A stretch of 64,000 nt of DNA from Flavobacterium sp. NG2 (GCF_034119845.1 NZ_CP139420.1:3040001-3104000), one strand, 5' to 3'. Positions 47,033 through 54,434 are shown, numbered from the stretch's first letter. Notes: a model not told the origin generated them from the letters alone. Numbers and translations are program-made.

Positions 47033-48019
47033 ATGAAATTATCAAAAACAAGAACTTTAATTGAAACTTTGTTTTTAATCGCAACTGTACTAGTACTTTT
47101 AGTGATACCAATATTTGCTGCAAAAGCAAATAATTATGAAGATGGAGATCATTTTGCAAATATGTTAGCTCCTTTATTAAGTTTCATTGGAAGTGCACTT
47201 GTTTATATTGCTTTCAAAGCACAAATCAAAGCTAACTCACAAATTCAAGATCAATTTATTAAGCAAAATTACGATCAGAATTTTTATAGACTTGTAGACA
47301 ATATTCAAACTCGAATTTCAAATTCAGAAATTCAACGTACTAATAGTGAAAAAATAGAAAAAGGCTATACTATTCTACAATACATTGTTTCAGAAACTGT
47401 TAGTAAAGCAGAAAAGTCAAGTATACTTTTTGGCATACAAATTTTAATTTTTAATCCAGAAATTATTGCTGATGAAATTTGGATCAAATTATATAAAGAA
47501 GTTAAAAAAAAAGCATACCCAGATTTTACAATATTTAAAAATGCTTTCTTGTTGGCAGATGAAGAAAGTCGAAAATTAATTTATGAACGAGATTTCGATC
47601 ATGAATTTTATGAATATTCTCAATATAAGGATCTTGATATTATATTATCAGAGATATTTATGAAATATTTTTACGAACAATCGGATGAATATTATTTAAA
47701 ATATTATAATTATATCACAAAACCTTTTTTAAACAAATATTATGTTTTTTTTGATAGTTATTATCGATCTATATCTATGATATTAAAGCATATAGACAGT
47801 ATTGAAGACAATAAATTTTATTTAGAATATTTTATTGATAGTCTAACTACTTACGAACTATTACTTATTTGGTTTGCAGTAGCATCTAAACGATTTAGTG
47901 ATGAATCACGTCAAAGAATTAAAAAATTCAATTTATTAAGTACAATAACTACAATAAAAGGAATTAAAATTGCGCCTTCAAATGATTACGGGAAGCACAT
48001 AATACAAAGATTGAACTAA
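47033..48019 (+). CDS. Putative phage abortive infection protein (AbiC-like)
   Basis: Protein of 328 residues. Two membrane segments sit at the N-terminus (about 8-30 LIETLFLIATVLVLLVIPIF, and 45-62 APLLSFIGSALVYIAF). The connector KAQIKANSQIQDQFIKQNYDQNFYRLVDNIQ is characteristic of the family annotated in Pfam as putative AbiC-like abortive infection proteins. The rest is a cytoplasmic, helical, Tyr/Phe-rich domain. By family, such proteins stop phage spread by killing or arresting the infected cell, but few have been tested and the toxic activity is unknown. It is a single gene between rpsA and a regulator, with very A/T-rich codons and a GC-rich repeat on its upstream side, consistent with but not proof of acquisition by transfer. 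Confidence 0.75.
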   Translation: MKLSKTRTLIETLFLIATVLVLLVIPIFAAKANNYEDGDHFANMLAPLLSFIGSALVYIAFKAQIKANSQIQDQFIKQNYDQNFYRLVDNIQTRISNSEIQRTNSEKIEKGYTILQYIVSETVSKAEKSSILFGIQILIFNPEIIADEIWIKLYKEVKKKAYPDFTIFKNAFLLADEESRKLIYERDFDHEFYEYSQYKDLDIILSEIFMKYFYEQSDEYYLKYYNYITKPFLNKYYVFFDSYYRSISMILKHIDSIEDNKFYLEYFIDSLTTYELLLIWFAVASKRFSDESRQRIKKFNLLSTITTIKGIKIAPSNDYGKHIIQRLN

Positions 48020-48536
48020 AAACCCCGCTCCACGAAGAATCCTAGACTCCACGAAGAGTACCCTCGCTCCCGCCCGAATACTTTCGGATGGCTTGTAGAT
48101 TAGATCGATAACGTGGATTTATCCATGCTCCTCGAAGAGTACCAAATACTATTCTAAGTGCTGCGCAAATGTCTCTGACTTTGCGCAATTTTAACAGTTT
48201 AATTAAACGAAATCGTCCTAAAAGTATACTGACTTTTCTACAAAACATTTTTTACCCCCAAAATCGGTGGTGTCAAAATCTCAAACGATACCGATATATC
48301 TTATTGCTGATAATTTGGATTCTACCATAGCTATAAAACACAATCAACACGGTTAGTCAAAAGGCACATTTCATTTCGTACCAACGAATAAACAAACGCA
48401 ATCAAACGCTAAGGAGATTAGATTGTGAGAACCTCTTTTTATTTGTACTTTCGTTTAAGTTAATTCTGGATTTTTAAAATCCTAAAAAACATATTACACA
48501 AAATAGCGCTAAGTTTTTACAGTTCAAAATAACCCA
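48020..48536. other. Intergenic region with short direct repeats
   Basis: About 517 bases without a credible gene. The left part is GC-rich and carries the direct repeat CTCCACGAAGA twice (48,028 and 48,047, 19 bases apart) and a hairpin CCCGAA-TACT-TTCGG near 48,074-48,088. The right part is A/T-rich and should hold the promoter of the Crp/Fnr gene. A 68-codon minus-strand frame at 48,042 is judged spurious. Confidence 0.55.
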
Positions 48537-49109
48537 ATGATAAACGATTTATTAAAAGAAAACATCACCAAAAACATTTCATTTTCTACCACTGAGTTAG
48601 AAGTGTTTTGCCGATATTTTTACCCTAAAACGATTAAGAAAAAGGAATTTCTGCTAGTGCAAGGAGAAGTCTGTAAGTTTGAAGGTTTTGTATTAGACGG
48701 TTGTTTTAGGATTTTCACAATCGACAAAAAAGGAAATGAAAACACGCTCTATTTTGCCGCTAAAGATTGGTGGATAATGGATATTGATAGTTTTATGAAT
48801 CAATCAAGCTCTGATTTAAATATTCAAGCTTTGGAAGACAGTGAAGTCCTTTTGATAAATAGAACTGATAAATTGGCTTTATACGAATCCATGCCTGTTG
48901 TAGAAAAACTGTTTAGAGTCATGTCTCAAAAAGCTTTGGTTGCTTGGCAAAGAAGATTGATTCGAAACCATAGCCATACAGCAAAAGAACGCTATCTTTA
49001 TTTTATAGAAAACTACCCCAACATCGCCTCAAAAATCAACGACAAACAAATAGCAAGTTACCTTGGAATTACTCATGAATTCCTAAGTAAAATCAAAAAA
49101 GGCAACTAA
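48537..49109 (+). CDS. Crp/Fnr family transcriptional regulator
   Basis: Protein of 190 residues. A cyclic-nucleotide-binding-type beta-roll spans about 20-115 (KKKEFLLVQGEVCKFEGFVLDGCFRIF is its typical first half), then a long dimer helix and a C-terminal helix-turn-helix (DKQIASYLGITHEFLSKIKK, about 168-187). The N-terminus has no cysteine cluster like that of oxygen-sensing Fnr, and the phosphate-binding Arg-Ser of true Crp is not evident, so the signal is unknown. This short form is common in Bacteroidota. It is followed after 90 bases by the DJ-1 operon in the same direction, with a perfect palindrome in between, making local control likely. Confidence 0.88.
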   Translation: MINDLLKENITKNISFSTTELEVFCRYFYPKTIKKKEFLLVQGEVCKFEGFVLDGCFRIFTIDKKGNENTLYFAAKDWWIMDIDSFMNQSSSDLNIQALEDSEVLLINRTDKLALYESMPVVEKLFRVMSQKALVAWQRRLIRNHSHTAKERYLYFIENYPNIASKINDKQIASYLGITHEFLSKIKKGN

Positions 49110-49131
49110 AATAAAATTCCGTTTTTTTATA

Positions 49132-49149
49132 GAGTTGAACTTGTTCAAC
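49132..49149. promoter_or_regulatory. Palindrome, probable Crp/Fnr operator
   Basis: Perfect inverted repeat AGTTGAAC-TT-GTTCAACT, 18 bases, located between the regulator gene and the DJ-1 gene 50 bases ahead of its start. Its half-site TTGAAC and central symmetry resemble sites of the Crp/Fnr family (TTGAT-N4-ATCAA). The degraded copy in pass 2 (about 28,912-28,932) preserves most of it. There is no U-run right after it, so a terminator is less likely. Confidence 0.55.
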
Positions 49150-49199
49150 TATTTTCTCATAAGGTTTTACAAATTTTGTACTATAAAATTTTAAACTAA

Positions 49200-49877
49200 A
49201 TGAAAAACGTATTATTTGTTTTAACAAGCCACTCAGAATTAGGAAACACTGGAGAAAAAACAGGTTTTTGGATAGAAGAATTTGCCTCTCCCTATTATTA
49301 TTTAATTGACAACGGAATTAAGGTAACACTAAGTTCTCCTAAAGGAGGCCAACCTCCTATTGACCCCAAAAGTAATGTACCAGATTTTCAAACACCAGCA
49401 ACCATCCGATTCAATGATGATAAAGAACTACAATGCAAATTGGCTAAAACCTTAGCTCTTGAGACTGTAAATCCTAACGATTATGATGCGATATTTTACC
49501 CAGGTGGTCACGGACCACTTTGGGATTTATCCGAAAACAAAACTTCGATTGCTCTTATTGAAAGTTTTTACAAAGCCCTAAAACCTGTAGCAGCTGTTTG
49601 TCACGCACCTATAGTTTTGAAAGAAGCTAAAGACAGTAATGGCACACCATTAGTAAATAAGAAAAAAGTAACGGCATTTTCAAATTCAGAAGAAATGGCC
49701 ATTGGTTTAGACACGATTGTTCCTTTTTTGGTTGAAGAAGAATTGAAAAACAAAGGCGGATATTTTTCCAAAGGGGAAGACTGGGAATCTTATGCTATTG
49801 AAGACGGTCATTTAATTACAGGACAAAATCCGGCTTCCTCCCTAGCTGTTGCACAATTATTATTTAATCAATTATAA
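49200..49877 (+). CDS. DJ-1/PfpI (Hsp31-like) family protein
   Basis: Protein of 225 residues of the class I glutamine-amidotransferase-like superfamily. It shows the features of the larger Hsp31/glyoxalase III-like branch: TGFWIEEFASPYY (about 21-33) with the conserved acidic residue, YPGGHGPLWDL (100-110), and the nucleophile elbow AAVCHAP with Cys134 followed by His135. Members degrade methylglyoxal, repair glycated proteins or act as stress chaperones; which of these applies cannot be decided here. No signal peptide, so it is cytoplasmic. It is the first gene of a tight run: the GlcG-like gene begins 7 bases after its stop. It probably answers to the neighbouring Crp/Fnr regulator. Confidence 0.9.
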   Translation: MKNVLFVLTSHSELGNTGEKTGFWIEEFASPYYYLIDNGIKVTLSSPKGGQPPIDPKSNVPDFQTPATIRFNDDKELQCKLAKTLALETVNPNDYDAIFYPGGHGPLWDLSENKTSIALIESFYKALKPVAAVCHAPIVLKEAKDSNGTPLVNKKKVTAFSNSEEMAIGLDTIVPFLVEEELKNKGGYFSKGEDWESYAIEDGHLITGQNPASSLAVAQLLFNQL

Positions 49878-49884
49878 ATAAGAG

Positions 49885-50373
49885 ATGAATTCACTTAAAC
49901 AATTAAAATTTTGTATTGTTGTATTTACAATTGCATTATACACCCATTCAGTACAAGCACAAATTACAAACGACATTAGTCATGAAGAAGCATTTAAAGC
50001 TTTACTAACAGCAAAGAAAAAAGCAGAAGCGTCCAAAGTACCTGTAAATATTGCTGTTGTAGATGCTGGTGCCAACTTAAAAGCGTTTCTCCGTATGGAT
50101 GGATCATATTTAGGTAGTATTGATGTAGCCATCAAAAAAGCAAAAACGGCTCGCTACTTTGACATCGACACCGGAGATTTAGGTAAACTAACCCAACCAG
50201 GAGGGATTATTTATAACATCGAACTCTCTAATAATGGATTAATCTCTTTTCCAGGAGGGGTGCCTATAAAAAATAAGGAAGGCAAAATTATTGGTGCTAT
50301 TGGAATAAGTGGTGGTACTATTGAACAAGATCACGAAATTGCAACAATTGGAGCCTTATCTGTAATTGAATAA
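49885..50373 (+). CDS. Secreted GlcG/HbpS-type heme-binding family protein
   Basis: Protein of 162 residues. Residues 1-25 form a signal peptide (cleavage expected after VQA), so it is exported to the periplasm or beyond. The mature part has the GlcG/HbpS fold pattern: AFKALLTAKKKAEASKVPVNIAVVD, AGANLKAFLRMDG, AIKKAKTARYF, a glycine-rich GGVPIK stretch and IGAIGISGGTIEQDHEIA near the end. Relatives bind heme or sense redox stress (HbpS), or are encoded with glycolate genes (GlcG). It is translated just behind the DJ-1 gene and 20 bases ahead of the propeller gene, so all three are probably one transcript. Heme binding is inferred from the family only. Confidence 0.87.
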   Translation: MNSLKQLKFCIVVFTIALYTHSVQAQITNDISHEEAFKALLTAKKKAEASKVPVNIAVVDAGANLKAFLRMDGSYLGSIDVAIKKAKTARYFDIDTGDLGKLTQPGGIIYNIELSNNGLISFPGGVPIKNKEGKIIGAIGISGGTIEQDHEIATIGALSVIE

Positions 50374-50393
50374 GGCTACTCATAAAAACAATA

Positions 50394-51923
50394 ATGATGA
50401 ACAAGATTAAAAAAAATATCCTATTAGGTTTTTTATTGCTATCAACCATTTGCATCGCTCAAACGATTGACAATCCAATACTCCAAAGGCAGGATTTCAA
50501 AAACACTACAAACAACACAGTAACCGTCACAAACTATAAAAAAGGAAATACAAATTACCTTTATGCAGGAGGTGACAGCGGAACAATTGATGTTTTTTCT
50601 ATCGATAAAGCGGGAACTTTGACTGCTGTGAGTAACCATAAACTTACTAATGACAAAGGGCCTGCAAGGGGGCTTGTTGCAGATTCGGTTGATGGTAAAG
50701 ACTACCTATTTGTAGGGAATAAAGGTGCTAATGCTGTTGAAGTATTTAAAATTCAAAACGATGGTTCTCTCAACCGCGTTTTTGTAGTTAACGATACTGA
50801 CCAAACTCATTTAGGCGTAGTCATCACTTTACAAGTGGTACATATGAAGCAATCGTCCTATCTTTTTGTTGGCGGATTAGAAGACAATCCTGGATTAAGC
50901 TCTTTCAAGATAAATAGTAACGGATCATTGACTCATATTCAGTCGCAAAAAGACGACGATAAAATTCATACCGATGGTATTATAGGAATGTTTACCCATA
51001 AAATAAAAGATAAAACGTTTTTATATACTGGCGGTTTTCAAGACAATGGCGTTAGTAGTTTTAGAGTATACGAAAATGGAACCTTCAAAAATATAAACAA
51101 TATAGATGACAACACTACTGATAGATATCTTACTGGAACCTATCCTGTAACAGGTATTACATTAGGAGGAAATCACTATGTAGTTGTGGGACATAGGCAC
51201 CATAAATATTACAAAAGAGGTAATTTTATCAAAAAGAAAGATTTTGTATACCATGGTGATGCTGTGAGTGTTTTCAAAATAAATAACAAAGGAGCACTTA
51301 TCCCTCACTCTACTCTAATTGATGATGATAAGACAATGCTTTCTGGGCAAACAAGAATAGAAATCCTAAGGATTAGTGATAAAGAAGCTATTGTTGCGGT
51401 AGGAACTAGAGACGACGAAAGTATTCAACTGTGTAAATTAGACGCCGCTGGAATTCTAACTCCTTTACATTATTTAAAAACGGGATATCCAATATATTAT
51501 GGTTTGAGCTCTTTAAAAATTGACGAGAATCTTTTCTTTGTCGCTGGCTCAGTTAGATTTGATACTAAAAAATTAGTTAGCTATAAAGTATCTCCTGAAA
51601 ACACGAACACTAATGGAAAGGTTTTAAGACATATAGTTAACCTGAAATTCAAAGAAAATACAAACGAAAAAGAAGTTAGCGAGGCACTTTCGACTTTTGA
51701 AAACTTAAAAAATAAAATTCCAGAAATCCAGAATTTAGAATGGGGATTAAACGACAGTACAGAAGGACATAGCAAAGGTTTTAAGTATTGTTTTACCATT
51801 ACGTTTAAAGATGTTCATGCAAGAGAAATATATCTTTTTCACGAAGCCCATTTACAATTGGTAAGCAAAGTAGGCCCGTTACTAGAGGATGTTTTTATTA
51901 TGGATTATTGGACTAAGGAATAA
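50394..51923 (+). CDS. Secreted beta-propeller protein with C-terminal Dabb domain
   Basis: Protein of 509 residues with a signal peptide (KKNILLGFLLLSTICIAQ). About seven similar units follow from residue 45 to 400, each with a [YF]L[YF]xGG strand and a [SV]x[FV]KIxxxGxL strand (YLYAGGDSG..IDVFSIDKAGTL; YLFVGNKG..VEVFKIQNDGSL; YLFVGGLED..LSSFKINSNGSL and so on), as in lactonase-like seven-bladed propellers. From about residue 411 to 507, LRHIVNLKFKENT through DVFIMDYW forms a Dabb (stress-responsive alpha/beta barrel) domain. I do not know this fusion as a named family. Catalysis is not evident. It is the last gene of the DJ-1/GlcG run and ends at a probable terminator. Confidence 0.78.
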   Translation: MMNKIKKNILLGFLLLSTICIAQTIDNPILQRQDFKNTTNNTVTVTNYKKGNTNYLYAGGDSGTIDVFSIDKAGTLTAVSNHKLTNDKGPARGLVADSVDGKDYLFVGNKGANAVEVFKIQNDGSLNRVFVVNDTDQTHLGVVITLQVVHMKQSSYLFVGGLEDNPGLSSFKINSNGSLTHIQSQKDDDKIHTDGIIGMFTHKIKDKTFLYTGGFQDNGVSSFRVYENGTFKNINNIDDNTTDRYLTGTYPVTGITLGGNHYVVVGHRHHKYYKRGNFIKKKDFVYHGDAVSVFKINNKGALIPHSTLIDDDKTMLSGQTRIEILRISDKEAIVAVGTRDDESIQLCKLDAAGILTPLHYLKTGYPIYYGLSSLKIDENLFFVAGSVRFDTKKLVSYKVSPENTNTNGKVLRHIVNLKFKENTNEKEVSEALSTFENLKNKIPEIQNLEWGLNDSTEGHSKGFKYCFTITFKDVHAREIYLFHEAHLQLVSKVGPLLEDVFIMDYWTKE

Positions 51924-51969
51924 TAAGTTTAAAGGAGTTATTTCAGGACGGGACACAAAGTAAAAATCT

Positions 51970-52008
51970 ACCCCTCTTTAAATCTTTTTTAAATGAAGGG
52001 TGTTTTTT
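51970..52008 (+). terminator. Probable terminator of the stress cassette
   Basis: Imperfect stem, ACCCCTCTTTAAA pairing with TTTAAATGAAGGGT with one bulge, followed by GTTTTTTAT. It lies 47 bases after the propeller gene. Confidence 0.6.
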
Positions 52009-52129
52009 ATTCCCATCGATAATTCCTCCTGTACTTTATTAGTACAAACTGAAAAAATGTCATTTTTTTCTAAAAATTTAATAAAATTTTAAATAAAACA
52101 ACATCTTATTTTTCTCTACAACTTACTTA

Positions 52130-52161
52130 TTGTCATATTGTTAGCTATGGCATTTTCTTTG
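52130..52161 (+). promoter_or_regulatory. Possible Bacteroidota-type promoter of hsp20
   Basis: TTG at 52,130-52,132 and TTTCTTTG at 52,154-52,161, separated by 21 bases, approximate the group's -33 TTG and -7 TAnnTTTG elements (one mismatch in the latter). The predicted leader to the ATG would be about 40 bases. Confidence 0.35.
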
Positions 52162-52209
52162 CGGATTATTAAGTAATTAAAATGATGTTTAACTTAAAAA
52201 TTTATTATT

Positions 52210-52647
52210 ATGACAATTGTTAGATACCAAAATCAGTTTCCTAGTTTATTTGACAGATTTTTTAATAATGATTTTGACAGTTGGAATAGAGACAATTTTT
52301 CAATGACAAACACAACTTTACCTTCTTTGAACATCAAAGAAAATAGTGATGCTTTTTTTGTTGAAGTTGCTGCCCCTGGATTTGAAAAATCAGATTTCAA
52401 TATTGAACTGAATGATGATTTATTAACCATATCTTCAGAGAAGGAAGTCAAAAATGAGGAAAAAGAGGAAGAAAGAATTACCAAACAAGAATTTAGCTAC
52501 CAATCTTTTACTCGTTCCATAAGACTACCAGAACTAGTTGAAGAAGATAAAATTCAAGCCAAGTACGACAACGGAATTTTATCAATTACGATCCCAAAAA
52601 AAGAAGAAGCTAAACCAAAACCTATAAAAAAAATAGCAATTAAATAA
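52210..52647 (+). CDS. Hsp20/alpha-crystallin small heat-shock protein
   Basis: Protein of 145 residues. ATP-independent holdase chaperone that binds unfolding proteins as large oligomers in the cytoplasm. The alpha-crystallin domain spans about 37-135: LPSLNIKENSDAFFVEVAAPGFEKSDFNIEL at the start, a charged KNEEKEEERIT loop, and the hallmark YDNGILSITIPK near the end. The C-terminus holds an I-A-I motif (KKIAIK) that docks neighbouring subunits. The N-terminal arm is short and Phe/Asn-rich (FPSLFDRFFNNDFDSW). It is a single-gene unit with its own terminator at 52,739. Length and motifs are normal for the family. Confidence 0.95.
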   Translation: MTIVRYQNQFPSLFDRFFNNDFDSWNRDNFSMTNTTLPSLNIKENSDAFFVEVAAPGFEKSDFNIELNDDLLTISSEKEVKNEEKEEERITKQEFSYQSFTRSIRLPELVEEDKIQAKYDNGILSITIPKKEEAKPKPIKKIAIK

Positions 52648-52738
52648 TTTGCGTTTCTATAACAACAAAAAACACACAGCTGAAAGTTCATAGATTTGGT
52701 AAGCAGACGTAAAGTCTGTATGGTTTTAGCTTTTGTTT

Positions 52739-52781
52739 AGCCACAGACCTGCCTCGGTAGATAGGTCTGTGGCTTTTTTTA
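52739..52781 (+). terminator. Hairpin terminator after hsp20
   Basis: Perfect 12-base stem AGCCACAGACCT / AGGTCTGTGGCT (52,739-52,750 with 52,763-52,774), a 12-base loop, then a T run. Confidence 0.9.
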
Positions 52782-52801
52782 TCTTAATGAAAGAAGAAAA
52801 C

Positions 52802-53113
52802 TTAATTAGAAATATCCTCTAATCCCCATTTATCCAAACTTCTCAAAATAGCTTCAAGTGATTTTCCTCGTTCAGTTAGTTCATATTCTACTTTTGGTGG
52901 CACAACGGGGTATATTTTTCTGGTAATAAGACCATCTTTTTCAAGTTCCCTCACTGTTTGAGTAAACATTTTATTAGAAATTTCAGGAATCATTTTTTGT
53001 AATAATCCAGAGCGCAAAGCTCCATCTAATAAATGGAACAAAAGAAGAGGTTTCCATTTGGTACCAATCAAATTCATTGTATAATGCAAAGGACAATTTG
53101 TTATTTTACTCAA
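52802..53113 (-). CDS. HxlR-family winged-helix regulator
   Basis: Protein of 103 residues, about the usual length. It reads NCPLHYTMNLIGTKWKPLLLFHLLDGALRSGLL, then KMFTQTVRELEKDGLITRKIYPVVPPKVEYELTERGKSL, the full HxlR pattern with recognition helix and wing. The conserved Cys7 just ahead of PLHYTMNLIG corresponds to the cysteine that senses electrophiles or oxidants in several relatives. No ATG is in frame, so TTG at 53,113 is the probable start; the frame stays open further upstream without another good start. It is transcribed away from the VOC gene with a shared 122-base control region containing a palindrome, the standard arrangement of such a regulator with its target. Confidence 0.88.
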   Translation of the reverse strand: MSKITNCPLHYTMNLIGTKWKPLLLFHLLDGALRSGLLQKMIPEISNKMFTQTVRELEKDGLITRKIYPVVPPKVEYELTERGKSLEAILRSLDKWGLEDISN

Positions 53114-53155
53114 AATATAATCATTTAAACCATTGATATTCTTAAATTTACTCGT

Positions 53156-53184
53156 TTTGGTAACTATACCACAATTTGGTAAGT
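53156..53184. promoter_or_regulatory. Candidate HxlR operator
   Basis: Two copies of TTTGGTAA[C/G]T start at 53,156 and 53,175 (19 bases apart). The first overlaps an inverted repeat GGTA-ACTA-TACC (53,159-53,170). They lie between the divergent genes and just upstream of, or next to, the -33 element of the VOC promoter, a fitting position for a repressor. Confidence 0.45.
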
Positions 53185-53186
53185 TA

Positions 53187-53217
53187 TTGTCATTAAGGCA
53201 AATATAGTCTAATTTTG
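53187..53217 (+). promoter_or_regulatory. Bacteroidota sigma-type promoter for the VOC gene
   Basis: TTG (53,187-53,189), a 20-base spacer, then TAATTTTG (53,210-53,217), a perfect match to TAnnTTTG. Transcription would start at about 53,222, giving a leader of about 15 bases to ATG 53,236. This also argues against the TTG at 53,215 as translation start. Confidence 0.6.
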
Positions 53218-53235
53218 CAATCTAAATTATATGAT

Positions 53236-53748
53236 ATGACAACTAATACAAATTATCCAAAATCATTTTCGCATATTGGAATCACCGTTCCCAGCATTCA
53301 TCAAGCAGTAAAATTCTATTCAGAAGTAATGGGATGGTATGTTATTATGGAGGCTTCCAAAGTAAAAAAAGAAAAAGAAACAGCCATCGGTCAAATGTGT
53401 ATTGATGTATTTGGGGAAGATTGGGAAGAATTTGAGATTGCACATCTCTCCACTTCGGACGGAATAGGTGTTGAATTGTTTTCGTTTCCAAATGGTGTAA
53501 AAGAAGCGCCAGAATTTAATCCATTTAATACGGGTCTATTTCATTTTTGCGTACAAGATCCTAACATTGAAACTTTGATAGATAAAATTGTCGCTTATGG
53601 TGGAAAACAAAGAATGCCTATTAGAGAATATTATCCTGAAGATAAGCCTTTTAAAATGTGCTATGTTGAAGATCCTTTTGGGATTGTTTTTGAAATCTAC
53701 ACACATAGTTATGAACTGACCTATTCATCAGGTGCTTATGCAAAATAA
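53236..53748 (+). CDS. VOC (glyoxalase/dioxygenase fold) family protein
   Basis: Protein of 170 residues starting at ATG 53,236 (MTTNTNYPKSF). Two beta-alpha-beta-beta-beta modules of the vicinal-oxygen-chelate fold are visible: SFSHIGITVPSIHQAVKFYSEVMGW (His13 as first metal ligand), GVELFSFPNG, LFHFCVQDPNIETLIDKI, and YVEDPFGIVFEIYTHS with the last glutamate ligand. Enzymes of this fold are lyases, isomerases or ring-cleaving dioxygenases acting on small reactive molecules, and the substrate cannot be inferred. It is adjacent and divergent to the HxlR regulator, which suggests induction by an electrophile or by its substrate. No signal peptide. Confidence 0.85.
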   Translation: MTTNTNYPKSFSHIGITVPSIHQAVKFYSEVMGWYVIMEASKVKKEKETAIGQMCIDVFGEDWEEFEIAHLSTSDGIGVELFSFPNGVKEAPEFNPFNTGLFHFCVQDPNIETLIDKIVAYGGKQRMPIREYYPEDKPFKMCYVEDPFGIVFEIYTHSYELTYSSGAYAK

Positions 53749-53804
53749 ACTGTTATAGACTAAAGATGGAATTTTCAATGGTCAAGATTAGTTTTTTTTT
53801 ATTT

Positions 53805-54105
53805 GCCACAGATTTAAAGAAAGTGGTCGGACTTTGACAAAGAGTTGCTAACTTGGAAAAAGACCACAAATTACACAAATTAGCACAAATTCAAAAATGT
53901 ATTAAATTGAATTACACAAATTTCTAATTAATATCAAAATTATTATCTGCAAAAATCTGCCAAATCTGCGTGCTTATTTTTTGCACGCAGATTTACACAG
54001 ATTTTTTTTAATAGAAATATTTGACAAACACACATTTAGACAAAGAGTTAGATAGAATTAAAAAGATTAAAAAGATTAAAAGGATTAAAAGGATTAATCT
54101 GTGGC
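53805..54105. repeat. Intergenic element with inverted ends and internal hairpin
   Basis: Begins with GCCACAGATT (53,805-53,814) and ends with AATCTGTGGC (54,096-54,105), exact inverted copies. Inside are ACACAAATTAGCACAAATT-type repeats, a perfect 12-base hairpin AAATCTGCGTGC/GCACGCAGATTT (53,962-53,994) whose motif echoes the ends, and a tandem run of four to five ATTAAAAAG/ATTAAAAGG units (about 54,056-54,096). No reading frame and no target-site duplication that I can see. Confidence 0.6.
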
Positions 54106-54219
54106 TAAATTTATAAAAGCTAATAACTATTGTTATTAAACATATTTAACTCCATAAATCGGGACATTTGAATTTTTGTTCCGATTTTTTTATTATCTAA
54201 TTTTTGTTGTGTACTCGAC

Positions 54220-54365
54220 TTTCGCCCCAGACCGCAGCGGCAGCCCCGAGAATTTGATGGCTATTTTTTACAGCCGATAGAGAGCGACCGGAGGAAGCTC
54301 CTCTAGTGGCTAGTAAAAAAAGCCAGCGAATGGAGGGCTATAGCGGAGTGCTGGAATTGGCGCAT
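54220..54365 (+). repeat. Flavobacterial-type intergenic repeat, copy B
   Basis: GC-rich island with CCCCAGACCGCAGCGGCAG near the start and GATAGAGAGCGACCGGAGG plus AAGCTCCTC further on, resembling both ends of copy A. It contains small hairpins (GGCT..AGCC at 54,259-54,275; GAGGA-AGC-TCCTC at 54,291-54,303) and a second, related end GCTATAGCGGAGTGCTGG, suggesting a composite or duplicated copy. Confidence 0.55.
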
Positions 54366-54434
54366 AAAAAAACCTTTGAAAATACAGTCTTGCGAATGAA
54401 TTTAAAAAGGTCTTTTATTTATTTGAGGTAACTT

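Larger units (their letters stand above)
53760..54430. other. Intergenic region filled by two repeat elements
   Basis: About 680 bases between the VOC gene and cmk with no credible gene. It holds an element with inverted ends (53,805-54,105) and the repeat copy B (54,220-54,365), with A/T-rich spacer between them. Confidence 0.7.

Noticed and set aside
48042..48248. 68-codon minus-strand frame downstream of the AbiC-like gene
   Set aside because: It lies across short direct repeats in intergenic DNA, without family features.
27605..50580. Genomic palindrome, inverted duplication or phage-like terminal repeat
   Set aside because: The turning points contain sequencing adapter, and the copies differ by random indels rather than by evolved substitutions.
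53860..53960. ACACAAATT/AGCACAAATT repeats as a CRISPR array
   Set aside because: Units are short and irregular, there are no spacers of constant length, and there are no cas genes in the window.
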